Shown: positions 26,001 to 36,566 of the stretch, piece by piece
Layout of the letters: every line of letters starts with the position of its first letter
How positions within the stretch are numbered: the first letter of the stretch is position 1
Assembly: GCF_937616625.2 (NCBI RefSeq)
Contig: NC_065572.1
Span: 73,592,653 to 73,656,652 of the forward strand
Origin: Mercurialis annua
Lineage: Eukaryota; Streptophyta; Magnoliopsida; Malpighiales; Euphorbiaceae
DNA length: 64,000 nt
Direction of reading: 5' to 3'
Notes under the pieces: generated by a model
Seen by the model: the letters and a program-made list of their open reading frames with translations, nothing else
The model's database searches: none
Told to the model about the DNA's origin: nothing
Translations under genes and position numbers: made by a program

Positions 26001-27425
26001 AACATTCGCGGAACAGAAGGAGCAGATTCATCTAACAGGCATATTTTGTTGGTCGCATATGGACAAACTTCATAAAACCACAATTGCAACGCCAACGAAA
26101 AGCCATTAAGCCTGTAAAATTGAAGAATCTTCTTTGCAGCAGCTCGGTTCTTCATATCGCAAATAGTAGCACGAAACACCAATATTCCCCAAGGAAACGA
26201 ATTATAATCACCACGATCCACCATATCCAGTAAAAACCGACTGACATGTTGATATGTTGATTCATTAGAACACAAAAAACACTCATACATGTATATCACA
26301 GCCAACTTCACAGCATCTTCATCAGTCTTAAATGCCTTACTCAGTATTAAAAAACCCAAACCATCTCTAGTAATCTCACAGTTAGGAAAGTACGTTTGGA
26401 TCAGAGTATTTTCAGAAGTTGAAAATGAAAGGGTGTTACACTCGCCCACACACTTTAACCCACTAACGACAGCGAACTCCTCGATACTAAACCTCAACTT
26501 ATAACCAGAAATCTTTACCCAAAGCTCGGAAGTATTTGGGTGCTTCATCTCACGCATCAAAATGGAATGAAGCAATTGTGGCTGATTGAGGATTGGTTTT
26601 AATTCCAGAAAAATGACCAAGAAAAGTCTCACCAAGAAGTTCCAATTGCCGGGCAGATAGACTTTTCTTGATATCCTCAATAACTTTAAACTTTGTGCCC
26701 ATAGTCACCCGACAACTGTAACGCTGCTCATCAAGAAGCCAATAATCCCAATTCTGCAAGTTAAAAAACAGAACCAACATTATTATAACAGTACATAAAT
26801 ACAAAGGAAATACAGAAAATTAAAATATTAAAAAATCATAACACAATATCACAAAAACATTGCAAGATACATAAAAGATACATAACACATGCAAATCTGT
26901 TACATATATCTACATATAAAAACATAAAACACATTTAAACCCTACAAAAACAATATAACATATAGCCGATCTAAGTATCAGATACATAAAAAATACACAC
27001 ATGAGATATATTGCATCTACAAAAACAAAAAATACAAATCTGGATATCAAATATATAAACAATACGTACAAAAAATAATATAAAAATAAATGATACATAA
27101 AACATATATAATATAGAATATCCAAGAATAAAAATAAATCACTGCTTACAACAAAAAGTAATTGTAAAATTACCTTCACAATAAGACTAGGCTCCACAAT
27201 AACAACTCCCTTATCCTCCTTCACAGTATCAAACTCCAGTTTTCTTTTTTTTGAAGGACCAGTCCCTAGAGCCTTACCCTTCTTCTTAGAACCCACCATT
27301 TCTGCTTTGACACCACCATCACCAGTTGAACTGGTTTTCTTCACAATTTTGAGTTTCATTATCCTAGGTATTTTAGTTTTTTCCTTATCAGAGGTTGGGG
27401 TTGATCTAGTAGTAGAGACAACCAT
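23021..27425 (-). pseudogene. MULE-borne DUF1985/ULP1-like cysteine protease gene, frameshifted
   Basis: Exon 1 (27425-27174) begins MVVSTTRSTPTSDKEK and is lysine-rich. From 26753 a long exon carries a DUF1985-type domain (for example LRFSIEEFAVVSGL), ending at 25925. Small acidic exons follow, including a tandem AANNDD repeat. Further exons include about 24095-23973 and 23857-23337 (C48 protease core, DNDHWVLLVLNL then TVYNSM). The last exon, 23258-23021, has the nucleophile in S-DCGVFAYSF and a basic tail. Such ULP1-like proteins ride on plant MULEs; their substrates are uncertain. Lesions: the DUF1985 exon needs a frame change near 26560 (one frame stops at 26550, homology continues in another), and a second change is needed near 25545. 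The usual catalytic Asp appears as Asn (VYNSM). Middle exon borders are approximate. Confidence 0.8.
24851..24932 (-). repeat. 18-bp coding tandem repeat, about four copies
   Basis: The unit ATCGTCATTATTGGCAGC is repeated four times with almost no variation. Read on the minus strand it encodes Ala-Ala-Asn-Asn-Asp-Asp repeats inside the acidic linker of the ULP1-like gene. The near-perfect copies suggest recent slippage expansion. Confidence 0.85.
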
Positions 27426-27809
27426 TGTACTATATATAATGGTATATAAATGTGATTTTTTTTAAAAGAAAAAACAGTTACAGAGAAATAAATGGAGCGG
27501 AAAATAGGGTTTAATGGGTAGATAAGGAAGCTGTCGCAAGGAACGTGGAAGTTGAAAGAAATTTCAAATAAAATGCTTAACAATAGCGGTTATCAGTGAC
27601 ACGAAATAGAAGAGAAAGGTAAAAGAAAACTGAATCAGAGAGGACAGGTGTAGGGCAGGGATGGAGTGCGTATGAAATGTAATATTTTACCGTTTAGTGA
27701 CATTTAATGTAAAAGAAAAGTTAGCATAGCTGAAAGGATTGGGCACCCTTAGCAAAAATGAAAGAAAGGCCCGGTATTGGCCCATACTTGTCATTTTCTC
27801 TTAAAAGTA

Positions 27810-28082
27810 CTCCCTCCGATCGTATTTGGATTTGACACAAAAATTTAAAAAAACAATTAACATGTTTTAATTAATGAACACTTTTACTAAATTAACTCTA
27901 TATTGAAACCTGTTTATATTTATAACTACTATTTTTATTTATTTATTATATTTTTTCAATAAATTAGTGGAGGGCAAATATGGAAAAATAACAATTAATA
28001 CTCTCTTAACATTCTAAAGTGACAAATATTATAAATAAAAAAAAAATTCTCAAATGCGACAAATATTATATATCGGAGAGAA
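27810..28082. mobile_element. Stowaway-like MITE (273 bp) abutting the MULE
   Basis: It begins CTCCCTCCGATCG and ends ATCGGAGAGAA, imperfect inverted ends of the Stowaway type, with TA at 27808-27809 and 28083-28084. The left TA is the last two bases of the MULE target duplication, so MULE and MITE share a junction. Confidence 0.65.
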
Positions 28083-28860
28083 TAAGTTTCAATTTTAGTC
28101 AATCATTTACACTTTTAAAAGAAATACTTATGACCATTTCGTTAACTATATTTTGATTTTGATAAGTTTTTTAAAATAAAAAAGATTAGTTTTATTATCA
28201 AAAAAAAAGATTAGTTTTAGTTAGATTTGTAAATACTATAAAAAATTTGATTTTTATTTGATAAAAATAAATAAATTAACAGCTTAATATAAAATGTATT
28301 ATTAAAATTTGGTAAAAATTAATAATTTTAGGAAGTTTGATAATTAAACTCGTCAGAAAAGGTACGACTTTTTAAAATATTTAATATACTATTATTTTCT
28401 ATAGCATAATAACAATGTTGAATAATATTTTTGTTTATGAATATTAAATAATGTTTATATATTGGTTTATGACCATTTATCTTTAAATTTTATAAATATT
28501 CCCATTAACAGAATGCATCTAATTGATTTATTTATCAATTTCGTACATATAACTTTTAGTTATCAATTTCATACGTACATATATCTCTAAATTGAAAGCG
28601 ATCGTTTATTTAACTCAACTAGGCTTGCTTGTTTTGCATAATTTTTTTTCTACTCTCACTTTTATGTTCTCTAGTTTTGTTTTGTCATATGATTTATTTA
28701 TGCAGTTAAAAAGTAACAGCAAAATGATAGCAAACAATTATAAACTAAAAAAAACATAAAAATTGCTGCAAATTTCATCATGTATTGTTGATTAATTTTT
28801 GTTTTTAGCGAAATTTACAAAAAATCAATTTTTTTATTGTTTCTCAACAACCTTTTTCTT
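28083..28860. other. AT-rich intergenic DNA, nothing recognised
   Basis: Very AT-rich with homopolymer runs. No gene, RNA or clear repeat boundary. Before the MULE insertion this would have been the distal 5' flank of eL20. Confidence 0.5.
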
Positions 28861-28945
28861 TGGGTTAATGACACTTGTGTGTCTCATTTGCTAATTATTT
28901 CTCAAATTACCCCAAAAATATAATAAATTTTCGTTTAGTGTGTAA

Positions 28946-29116
28946 ACCGCGGAACTGTTCCGCGGTCTGGCTTACGTGGCTCCTCGCTGGCCAGTCAGGG
29001 AGGAGCCGCATAGGCAAAGCAAACCGCGGAACACTTACGCGGTTTGCTTTGTCCAGCGAGGAGCCACGTAAGCCAGACCGCAAAGCAAACCGCGGAACAC
29101 TTACGCGGTTTGCTTT
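28946..29116. repeat. GC-rich nested palindrome with duplicated hairpins
   Basis: Within AT-rich DNA lies a compact GC-rich island built from four parts: (1) a palindrome ACCGCGGAAC-T-GTTCCGCGGT at 28946-28966; (2) a perfect 29-base inverted repeat, 28962-28990 against 29053-29081; (3) a 35-base hairpin at 29016-29050, arms AAAGCAAACCGCG / CGCGGTTTGCTTT with a GAACACTTA loop; (4) an exact second copy of that hairpin at 29082-29116. The frames through it are open on both strands only because the sequence is self-complementary, and I do not call them genes. Probably part of an undescribed or unrecognised transposon. Confidence 0.85.
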
Positions 29117-29760
29117 TTCTTCATCCTTGCTATTATTTTTCATATTTATTCCCCTTCCACTAAAATTTATGTAAAATTGACAATATTCAAAAAAAAAACA
29201 TTTACATAAATTTATAATATGATTAACTGAAAAGGAACAAACTTACCATTGATTCCTCAACCAACCTCAATAAATATTCAAAGATTTCTCTATATCTTTT
29301 TCTCACTACAAATGAAATTGAAAAAAAAAAGATTATAGAATGATAAACTATTAAAACTTAATTATCAATTATATCGTATATTCTATTTTCTTTAGAGATA
29401 ATACGACTATAAAAAAGTTCAAAAATAATAAAAACTCTAAACAAGATTTGTTATGGTAGGATATATATAGGTATAAAAAAATTATACATGTACATTAAAT
29501 TTTAAAATCATTCAGGAGTACAAATAATGATTTTGCTCTGCATTAGCAGAGGATGATCTAAACAAACAAGCACCTACCATAGCTTTCCATGTGTTCATGT
29601 TCCACACCTTTAAGGAAGCATGTCCCAAACTGTCAAGATAGCTCGAGCCATGCCTGCTAATACATAAATATTGTTGCAACTCTACCAATGACAAAACAAA
29701 TTCCAGGCAAGAACCGATATGGCAGAACGAAAACAATTCAAAGCAATTGTTTCGGTATAT
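29117..29760. other. Intergenic; an unassigned minus-strand frame at 29512-29736
   Basis: The frame has a coding-like tail (SLKVWNMNTWKAMVG) but no domain I can name, and no splice context to place it. Otherwise AT-rich. Confidence 0.3.
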
Positions 29761-29764
29761 TCTT

Positions 29765-29960
29765 GGATGTGTAGATATTCAGCAGGCAAATATCTTTTCT
29801 CAAGAATTAGAAGAGTGGCTTTTGCTGCTGCTGTTTACTTCATTTGGATTCATAGGAATAATTGTGATCTTGAACAAGAAGTCTCCTGGTAGCATTGATG
29901 TCTACAAATTGATTAAAGATTGTGTGTTAATGAGATTTGCAAACCGTAAGGCGCTCTCCT
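29765..29960 (+). pseudogene. LINE 3'-end remnant
   Basis: One plus-strand frame reads R-V-A-F-A-A-A-V-Y-F-I-W-I-H-R-N-N-C, the pattern found at the C-terminal end of plant LINE ORF2 after the zf-RVT finger (compare the intact LINE here, with 'LWQTIWFYLIWEIWKARNKRVF'). The frame shifts soon after. It ends where the homology between the two GH127 3' flanks begins (about 29964). Confidence 0.55.
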
Positions 29961-30224
29961 GATCAATACAATTTCTTTTCAGATTTGAAATGCTGAAACA
30001 CTCTTTTCTTGACAAAGAACAGCATCAGCTATACTGAATCTATCTTAAGAAGATACACAAGAATAACTAATGATATACATTACTAACAATTCTAAAAACC
30101 GGACTATGATCTTGAATCTTGATCTCGTCTTTTTCGCAATTTCCTTCTTGGTATAACTATTAACAGACTTGATTTATTCACTGTTGCCATCATAATTTAT
30201 TTGCTGCACTAAGATTGGAGTCTG

Positions 30225-33200
30225 TTAAGCTTGAATGTTAAAGTAAATAGTATAAGATTCATCTCTGAAGTTAAATAACGGCGAAAGAAGAAAATTCCTT
30301 TTCGCGCCTTCTGTGACAAAGCTGAGGTGATGATATTGACTTCTCCCCTTGCTAATTACGAAGCTTGCTCCTTTATCAAATTCACCTTCTGATAGATTCT
30401 TGCAGCTAAGTTTCAGCCCTGTTCCTGACTTGTAATTCACGCCACTAAACACAAAGCAATTCGCATTGCTTACTGACTCCAATGATACACTTCCTTGTTT
30501 TCCATCCAATCCCGAAACCAGCCGGAAAAAAGATGATCCGTCCTCTTCATCTGTGTTTGCAACTGCTAGGCTCACATCTTTCCCTTGCTGTACTAAAACC
30601 ATTCCTGGGAGATCAAATGGTTCCAGCATCACGGTTTTTCCAATAGCATCTTTCGTGTTTAGTAATACTGATGAAGGAGAGTCTATCAGGATGAGTCTGA
30701 AAGTGGCACGGACAGATTCATCAGTGCCGGAATAAGGTGATGTTTCCATTGTAAGAGATTGGTTCGAGTTTGTCAATGCGAAAACTGAACCTCCCGATTC
30801 TTGGGAAAATGATACTAGATTGTTGTTATAAGTGGAAGGAATTGGAGATAGCAAGTCTGATAGAGAATTTGCTGATCCCAACTTGATGTCCCAGTCACCG
30901 CTGCTATGTCCCGCGAGAAGATAAGGGCCATAAAGTATGGCCTGAATCGAAGCATACTCTGGCCTGTCATCTGAATAGCGTTCAGGGTTCAAAATAACTC
31001 GGTTAATTTTTCACTTTTCAAGCTTAACAATATTTCTGATGAATGTACCTTTAATAGCCTCTGTTCTTAAACTCATGGGCAACTGAAGGACTAATTTGTC
31101 AGCACTGCTCCAACTTCTTGTGACTGATAAGAAATTACCTGCTTGGAGCCACAAAATTGTCTAAATCCTGAATTTCTCCTTAGATTAGAAACTCAACAGG
31201 ACTAATCAAAAAATTACCTGGTGGTGGTACAGTCAAAGTTTGATCATTTAATGTAGCTTTAGCATCTTTCGACTGGGTCCAAATCGGTATACGTAAGTTC
31301 AGAGTAGATGATTGGCCTGTCCCCTGCAAAAATCAGTATTAGAAATAGAACCATTACTTCTAAAGAGTAACACTGTTGCTAAAAGCATGAATCAGAAGCT
31401 GTACTTGTTTGAAAGTGTAAGTCACTCGAAGATTCGGATCCCAAGAGACAACAGGGTCAACTTTCTGATCAAGTACAATCTTTCCCAATTTCCAATTGAG
31501 AGAGCTCGAAATATATTGGATGACGTAAAGAGCCGGGACTTGGGTTTCTTCTTCAAAATATATGGAATCTCCCATCTTTGAAAATGATTCGACTCCTGTT
31601 CCATAGCAGCACCAAAATGAGTCAAATGGTGTACCCCATCTATGGATAGTCTTAGCTTTGGAGCCTCCGGGTTGTTGAGGAAGCAAGTAAATCATCACTC
31701 CAGGTTCGTTTCCTCTTTGTATGCCTAATACGCCATTTGTCAAGGCTCTTTCGTAGTAATCTGCGTAAGCTATTTCTTTCGTCCATCTGAATAGGTGACG
31801 GGAAACCTTCAGCATATTATAAGTTGTGCATGATTCTTCAGCCTGGTCATTTAGTGTGCTAGCCAACCGCTTTGGGTCTGACCAGAACTCATAGTCAGAT
31901 GTCCCTCCAGTTGCATACGTGTGAGATGAATTTACAATGTCCATGAAAAATGTACCTATTTCCTGCTCCATTACATTTACATTAGTAACCAAAACTACTG
32001 AATTTGTTCAAAAGTTAAAATTCTTCTTATGATGATTCATAATCTGTATCCAAAATTATACCCTATAGAGTGGATCGCCAGTGATTTCGTATCGTAGTTG
32101 CGATCCAATAACGATAGGGATATGCGTGTTGGCGTGGAAACCTGAAATGTCATCAGCCTGCAAGCGAAAAAAGGAACGTCTTCGATAAATGAATATGAAG
32201 AGCAAAACAGAATTCGTTAAGTACTAATTTGTCAGCTGTGATTTAAGTACCTGCACTGCAAGCAGGCCAAGGAAGCAGGGCTTGTCGAAAAGGTGAGCCA
32301 ATACTAAATGCTTCGGATCTCCCTGCAGACAGTAACATAAGACAGAATCGCCTAAGACTTTAAAGATTAAGAAGCAAGATTATATTGCAGAATGCTGCAT
32401 TTTATGCAGGATTCAATAGTCCTTGGGAAATTGCAAATTTAACTGATGAAACTTGTAAGAAATAATTACAGTTGACATAGAAAGGCATAATTACTGAAAT
32501 GAAATCATATTTCTTACTGTAATGCTGAATAACTTGTAGAGCACATCATTCATGCCTCCAGTTTCTTCATTGAGTGACAGATAATGTCTCTCCACACTGT
32601 ATTTCGTTATAACATTCCGAACACGGTTATAAAAGTAGTCAACCATCCATTTCACCATTTTTAAAGCTTGATCATTGTCTGCATAAATATACTGATCCAA
32701 AAGGCCAGCCAAGACCTGTCAAAACCAAAACAACAAAGGTCAACTCTTGTAAACAAAAACTGCATTGTGCTCATCATCTAAAAGAGGTTTAAAACTGATA
32801 TTCACCTTATGAATAGTATAGTATGGAGCCCATACGGGTTTTATAGCCTCGAAACGATCAAATAGTTCAGATGGAAACGCTGAAAGGTAACCAGACCCCA
32901 TTTTCTCCTGACATTCAGATAGAGCAGAAACTACAGTAGACATCTTCTTCCTAAGAGTCTCATTATGAGTACTAGCCCACATTAATGCCGTTGCACTCAA
33001 GTAATGCCCTTCAAAAATCACAACTCCATCAGAACCCATTTCCAGCATAAAACAATAATCAAAACTAGGCCTAAACGCAAATAAAATCACAAACTTTAAC
33101 GCGTTTTATAATTTCAACACAAACTTTTCGTTTTTGCAACTCGAGACACGAGCTTTCATATTTTCTACAATTCCAATCATTATGGACCCCGGAACCCATC

Positions 33201-33873
33201 TTACCGTACCTTTCAATTTTTGTTCCGACATTCCACATCAGCACAGATGGCTCAGATTTTCAAACCGAATTACAAAATTTAGAAGTTCTTATCAAAATTA
33301 CAAAACACATTCAAGAACGACATCAATACTCTATATAATCAAACTGAACATACCAACAAAGTGACCGCGAAGCTCGACGCCAGGATCCTCCCAGCCACCG
33401 TAAGGCTTGCCACGAGTAGCCAAATCCGCCGTCTTCCGAAAGCTCCACACCAAGCTATCCTCATCCAACATCAACAAATACTCCAAATTAGTCAGCTGCG
33501 CCCTCCAATGAAAAGAATCCGGATTCAACCTCACATTATGCAACGAAACCTCCTTAAGAAAATTCCCAGACGTCCGAATCGGACTCTTCATTTTCCTATA
33601 CGTCATAGCCCAATCAAACTCATCATTTTCCTCTTTCAGAATCTTTCTTGGTAACAAATCAGACCAAACTGACTCATCAGTTGGTGTCAGATGATAGTGC
33701 CCGTACATTTCTTGCTTCAAAGTCTCATTGTCTGATTTCAGAAGCGCATATCTGAATGAATGTGATGAAAGCTGAGTAGGAATGTTCGTACACTCTTTAC
33801 TCAAACTAAAACGACACAGGATTGATACAGACAACAATATTAATATCTGAAACATCATAAGTTTTTTCTCCAT
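30225..33873 (-). CDS. GH127 beta-L-arabinofuranosidase-like protein, nine exons
   Basis: Exons on the minus strand: 33873-33354, 33008-32806, 32715-32518, 32322-32251, 32157-32062, 31962-31405, 31323-31218, 31138-31049, 30970-30225. Every intron is GT-AG and the frame is continuous for 862 residues, the usual size for plant GH127 (formerly DUF1680) proteins. Residues 1-25 form a signal peptide ahead of KECTN. The zinc-site residues known from the bacterial enzyme HypBA1 are visible: E406 and C408 in AEESCTTYNML, and C481-C482 in FWCCYGTG; an acidic residue E388 sits in YATGGTSDYEFW. The family cleaves beta-L-arabinofuranosyl residues, for example on hydroxyproline-rich wall proteins; the plant substrate is not fixed by sequence. 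The start at 33873 gives a clean signal peptide; an upstream in-frame Met at 33987 is less likely. Confidence 0.94.
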
Positions 33874-34057
33874 TGTTTCAAGAAACTGAACAGGAACCTT
33901 AAAATTGGCTAAATTGGTAAGAAATGAGTGATTATAAAACAATGAACAAAAAGAATCTAAAATTCCGTGAAATTGGAATAAAACCAAAATTCACTCATTT
34001 CAAAGCAGAGTCGAATCACAGACAGTAAAAAGGTTTGAATAGTTCGATAATACGGCA

Positions 34058-34076
34058 CACGTGAAGGCCTTATATA
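34058..34076 (-). promoter_or_regulatory. TATA box and adjacent G-box of the GH127 gene
   Basis: TATATAA (minus strand, 34076-34070) lies about 200 bases upstream of the ATG. A perfect G-box CACGTG (34058-34063) sits just downstream of it. The G-box is a target of bZIP/bHLH factors in light, ABA and other responses, but its position this close to the start site makes its role uncertain. Confidence 0.5.
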
Positions 34077-35536
34077 AACAGAAAAATAGACAAAATTTTG
34101 GTGTGGTGTACATGAAAAGAATCGAAACAAAATTTACAGATGTTTGTGAGTGTAAAAGACAGAGGAGAATCACGGATACGGTGTCGTTTTCTGAGGTTGG
34201 TTTTGACTAAGAGAGCTTGTATTTGCTTTACAGCGGAGGTGGATTAAAGAATCAAGAACTTTGTGTTTGTTTATTTGGATTTAGTATCTTTTAACTTAAT
34301 CGCTCACAGAAGATTGATGTTTTTTTTTAAATTAAAAGAATTTAAACTTTTAAACTTTTGACTTTCTCATCTTCTTTAGTTGATAGATATGAAGTATAAA
34401 AGATCTCCATTTTTAAATCTTTTGCATGCGCCACAGGAGATAATAAAAAATATTTTGTAGCTTTTATTAAAAAAACTATAGTGGAATTGGTCTAACATCT
34501 TTCTTGTTTTCAAACTTCAGTTAAAAATGAAAATGTACTATTGGGTAGTTAAAATTGACTGAAAACAAGATGATTTGTGGCTAAATGTAGCATTTGAATC
34601 TTCATATTTAGCTTGAATTTTAAGTTTTTTATTTGAAATTAGTACCTAATGTTATTAAAAACGGCAAAAGAGACCCTTCTCTAACATTTTTTTTCATTAC
34701 TCACGTTGACATAAACAATGCATGACATACACATGGCATTGACAGACTATCCAGTTTATATATTTAATAACATTAAGTGCCGAATTGATAATACATCGTT
34801 CATACTCTAATTAAATAAAATGTCGTGTGTATTATCATATCGTCCATATCAGCGGAAACAGCAGCAAAAACTGTTAAAATAATCAGATTTTTGTAAAAAT
34901 AATAGAATTACATGGTTAGTAAAAAAAAATACTACTACAATCAACCCTTAATATATAATTCAATAAAATAACAATTCTAATAATTAATAATAAAATTTTA
35001 GGGAATTAATTTCAATGTTACGTGTTATGTAATATTCAATAAATTAATAATTTTAATTTAGAGGGTCAAATTGTACTCTTAATATTTAATGCTAGCAAAG
35101 CTTAGGATTCCAGTTTATGTGTTTTAATTTAGTAACTTGGCAGAGTAAGCATATTATCTGTTTTAGTAGAGCTAATTGCCGAAGCTCTCATTATTATTCA
35201 TATTACAGAAAATTTGCTATATATACAAATTTTCAGTTTTAGTAGTGTTTCATTTTCAGCCAAAGTTTGTATACATAGTTATTTACTTGGACACAATCCA
35301 TGAAACCTATTTTTGAAGAAAACATGACTCAAACGCAAACAAAAAAAATGTGTAATTGAGATTAGAGTGTTTTGATTAATTTTAATTAGGAGGAAAGTGT
35401 TGCCGTGTATTGTTTAGAGTCCAATGGGAGTTTTAGGGCATGAAAAGAGGATGTTTTTAATTGGTTAATGCTTTAATTAAAAGCACGTTCTTAATGCAAA
35501 ACAAACCCAATTTTGTTTTTGATAATAGTTTTTTTA
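34077..35536. other. 5' flank of GH127 and intergenic DNA
   Basis: No ORF of interest, RNA gene or element boundary that I can support. AT content is high and homopolymer runs are frequent. Confidence 0.5.
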
Positions 35537-35907
35537 GGCTTATCCTCTTAAAAAACCCTCACCTTTTACCCCCAATTCATTTGCACCCTCACGTTGCAAA
35601 ACCACCAAATATACCCAAATTACGACCTTTCACTTTCAATTGCACCCTCAAGCATTAAATTGATCTCTTTTCACTTGAAAAAATAGGTTTATTTTTGTTT
35701 TAAATAAAATATTAAGTCCTATTTTAAAATATATGCTAAAATTTAAAGTATTAATTTGAACATTTTTCAAGTGAAAAGAGGTCAATTTAATGTTTGAGGG
35801 TACAATTGAAAGTGAAAGGTCGTAATTTGGATATATTTGGTGGTTTTACAACGTGAGGGTGCAAACGAATTGGGGGTAAAAGGTGGGGGATTTTAAGGGG
35901 ATAAGCC
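35537..35907. mobile_element. Foldback MITE with ~140-bp inverted arms
   Basis: It begins GGCTTATCCTCTTAAAAAA and ends TTTTAAGGGGATAAGCC. The two arms (about 35537-35680 and 35765-35907) are inverted copies throughout, including CACCCTCACGTTGCAAAACC against its reverse complement. A TTTTTTTA run lies outside both ends and may be an 8-9-bp target duplication, although its low complexity weakens that. Long arms plus an 8-9-bp duplication fit a Mutator-type MITE. Confidence 0.75.
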
Positions 35908-35974
35908 TTTTTTTTAATAGTATACTGCCGGATATTAAATTTCCCAAATAACTGAGTTATTCAAATATTATATA

Positions 35975-36154
35975 GGGAAGTTCTTACCTAGATCCGGTTC
36001 ATGAAAAATTCATGGACCTATCCAATGAGATGTTAGAGAAATGAGAAAAAAAATAAAATAATAAAAAGAGAGAGAAAATTATATTAGAATTTCTAACACC
36101 TTATTGGATATGTGCATGGAAAATTCATGTACCGGGACTAGGTAAGAATTTCCC
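35975..36154. mobile_element. Foldback MITE (about 180 bp)
   Basis: The left arm starts GGGAAGTTCTTACCTAG. The right end, reverse-complemented, starts GGGAAATTCTTACCTAG, and similarity continues for about 65 bases (CGGTTCATG, CCAATGAGATGTTAGA). The flanks both contain TTATATA-like sequence, too simple to fix the target duplication. Confidence 0.7.
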
Positions 36155-36294
36155 TTTTATATAAATAGTATTAAGATTTAAATTGTTAAAAAAACAGTCA
36201 TTGAATTATCGAATTATTTCACGGAATGTCGCTCAAAACAAAACACACTAAACTTTTTACATTTTGTCCTACATGGCATATGCCATAATTAAAA

Positions 36295-36390
36295 AAGGTG
36301 TATAAGCGATGAGCAGCAAACTGTTAGGTCGTGAGTTCGATTCCTCCTACAAGCGCTCCCCCTTCCCAAATTATCAAAAAAAAGGGTATA
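36295..36390 (+). repeat. tRNA-derived SINE relic
   Basis: GGTGTATAAGCGATGAGC (A-box-like) is followed by GGTCGTGAGTTCGATTCC, a near-perfect B box, then a C-rich stretch and AAAAAAAA. No tRNA fold can be drawn. Similar in layout to the relic at 9.6 kb. Confidence 0.5.
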
Positions 36391-36566
36391 ACTCACTATT
36401 CGTTTTATAATTTACGATAAATCTAATGATCTTTTTTTAATACAGTGGCCTCCCTGATCAATAAATTACTGACTATTTTCAACGATTTAAATTTTAATAT
36501 CTCTCCTATAATCTTGAAATAGTTCAGTGATCCAAAAAATTTAATATCCGTATACTGCTAATACAT

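Larger units (their letters stand above)
19543..27800. mobile_element. Complete ULP1-type MULE DNA transposon, 8258 bp
   Basis: TTAAAAGTA lies immediately outside both ends (19534-19542 and 27801-27809): a perfect 9-bp target duplication, the Mutator signature. The termini share GAGAAAATGACAA in inverted orientation, then GTAT after a two-base gap; inverted repeats this short fit the reduced-TIR MULE group. Inside are a MuDR-type transposase on the plus strand and a multi-exon gene with DUF1985 and ULP1-like protease domains on the minus strand, converging on about 22.6-23.0 kb. This two-gene arrangement matches the plant Kaonashi (KI-MULE) type. Both genes have lesions, so the copy is probably not autonomous. 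It sits in the 5' flank of eL20. Confidence 0.88.

Noticed and set aside
28875..29174. Open frames on both strands through the GC-rich island
   Set aside because: They are by-products of the self-complementary repeats; the same peptide recurs on both strands and no domain is visible.
29747..29962. 71-codon plus-strand frame as a gene
   Set aside because: It is the wrong frame across a LINE tail remnant, whose recognisable peptide lies in another frame.
33874..33987. Upstream in-frame Met of the GH127 gene
   Set aside because: The Met at 33873 is followed directly by a good signal peptide and the KECTN motif; the extension would bury the signal peptide.
36295..36390. Possible tRNA gene (GTTCGATTCC B box)
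   Set aside because: No acceptor stem or anticodon arm can be formed; a SINE relic explains the motifs.
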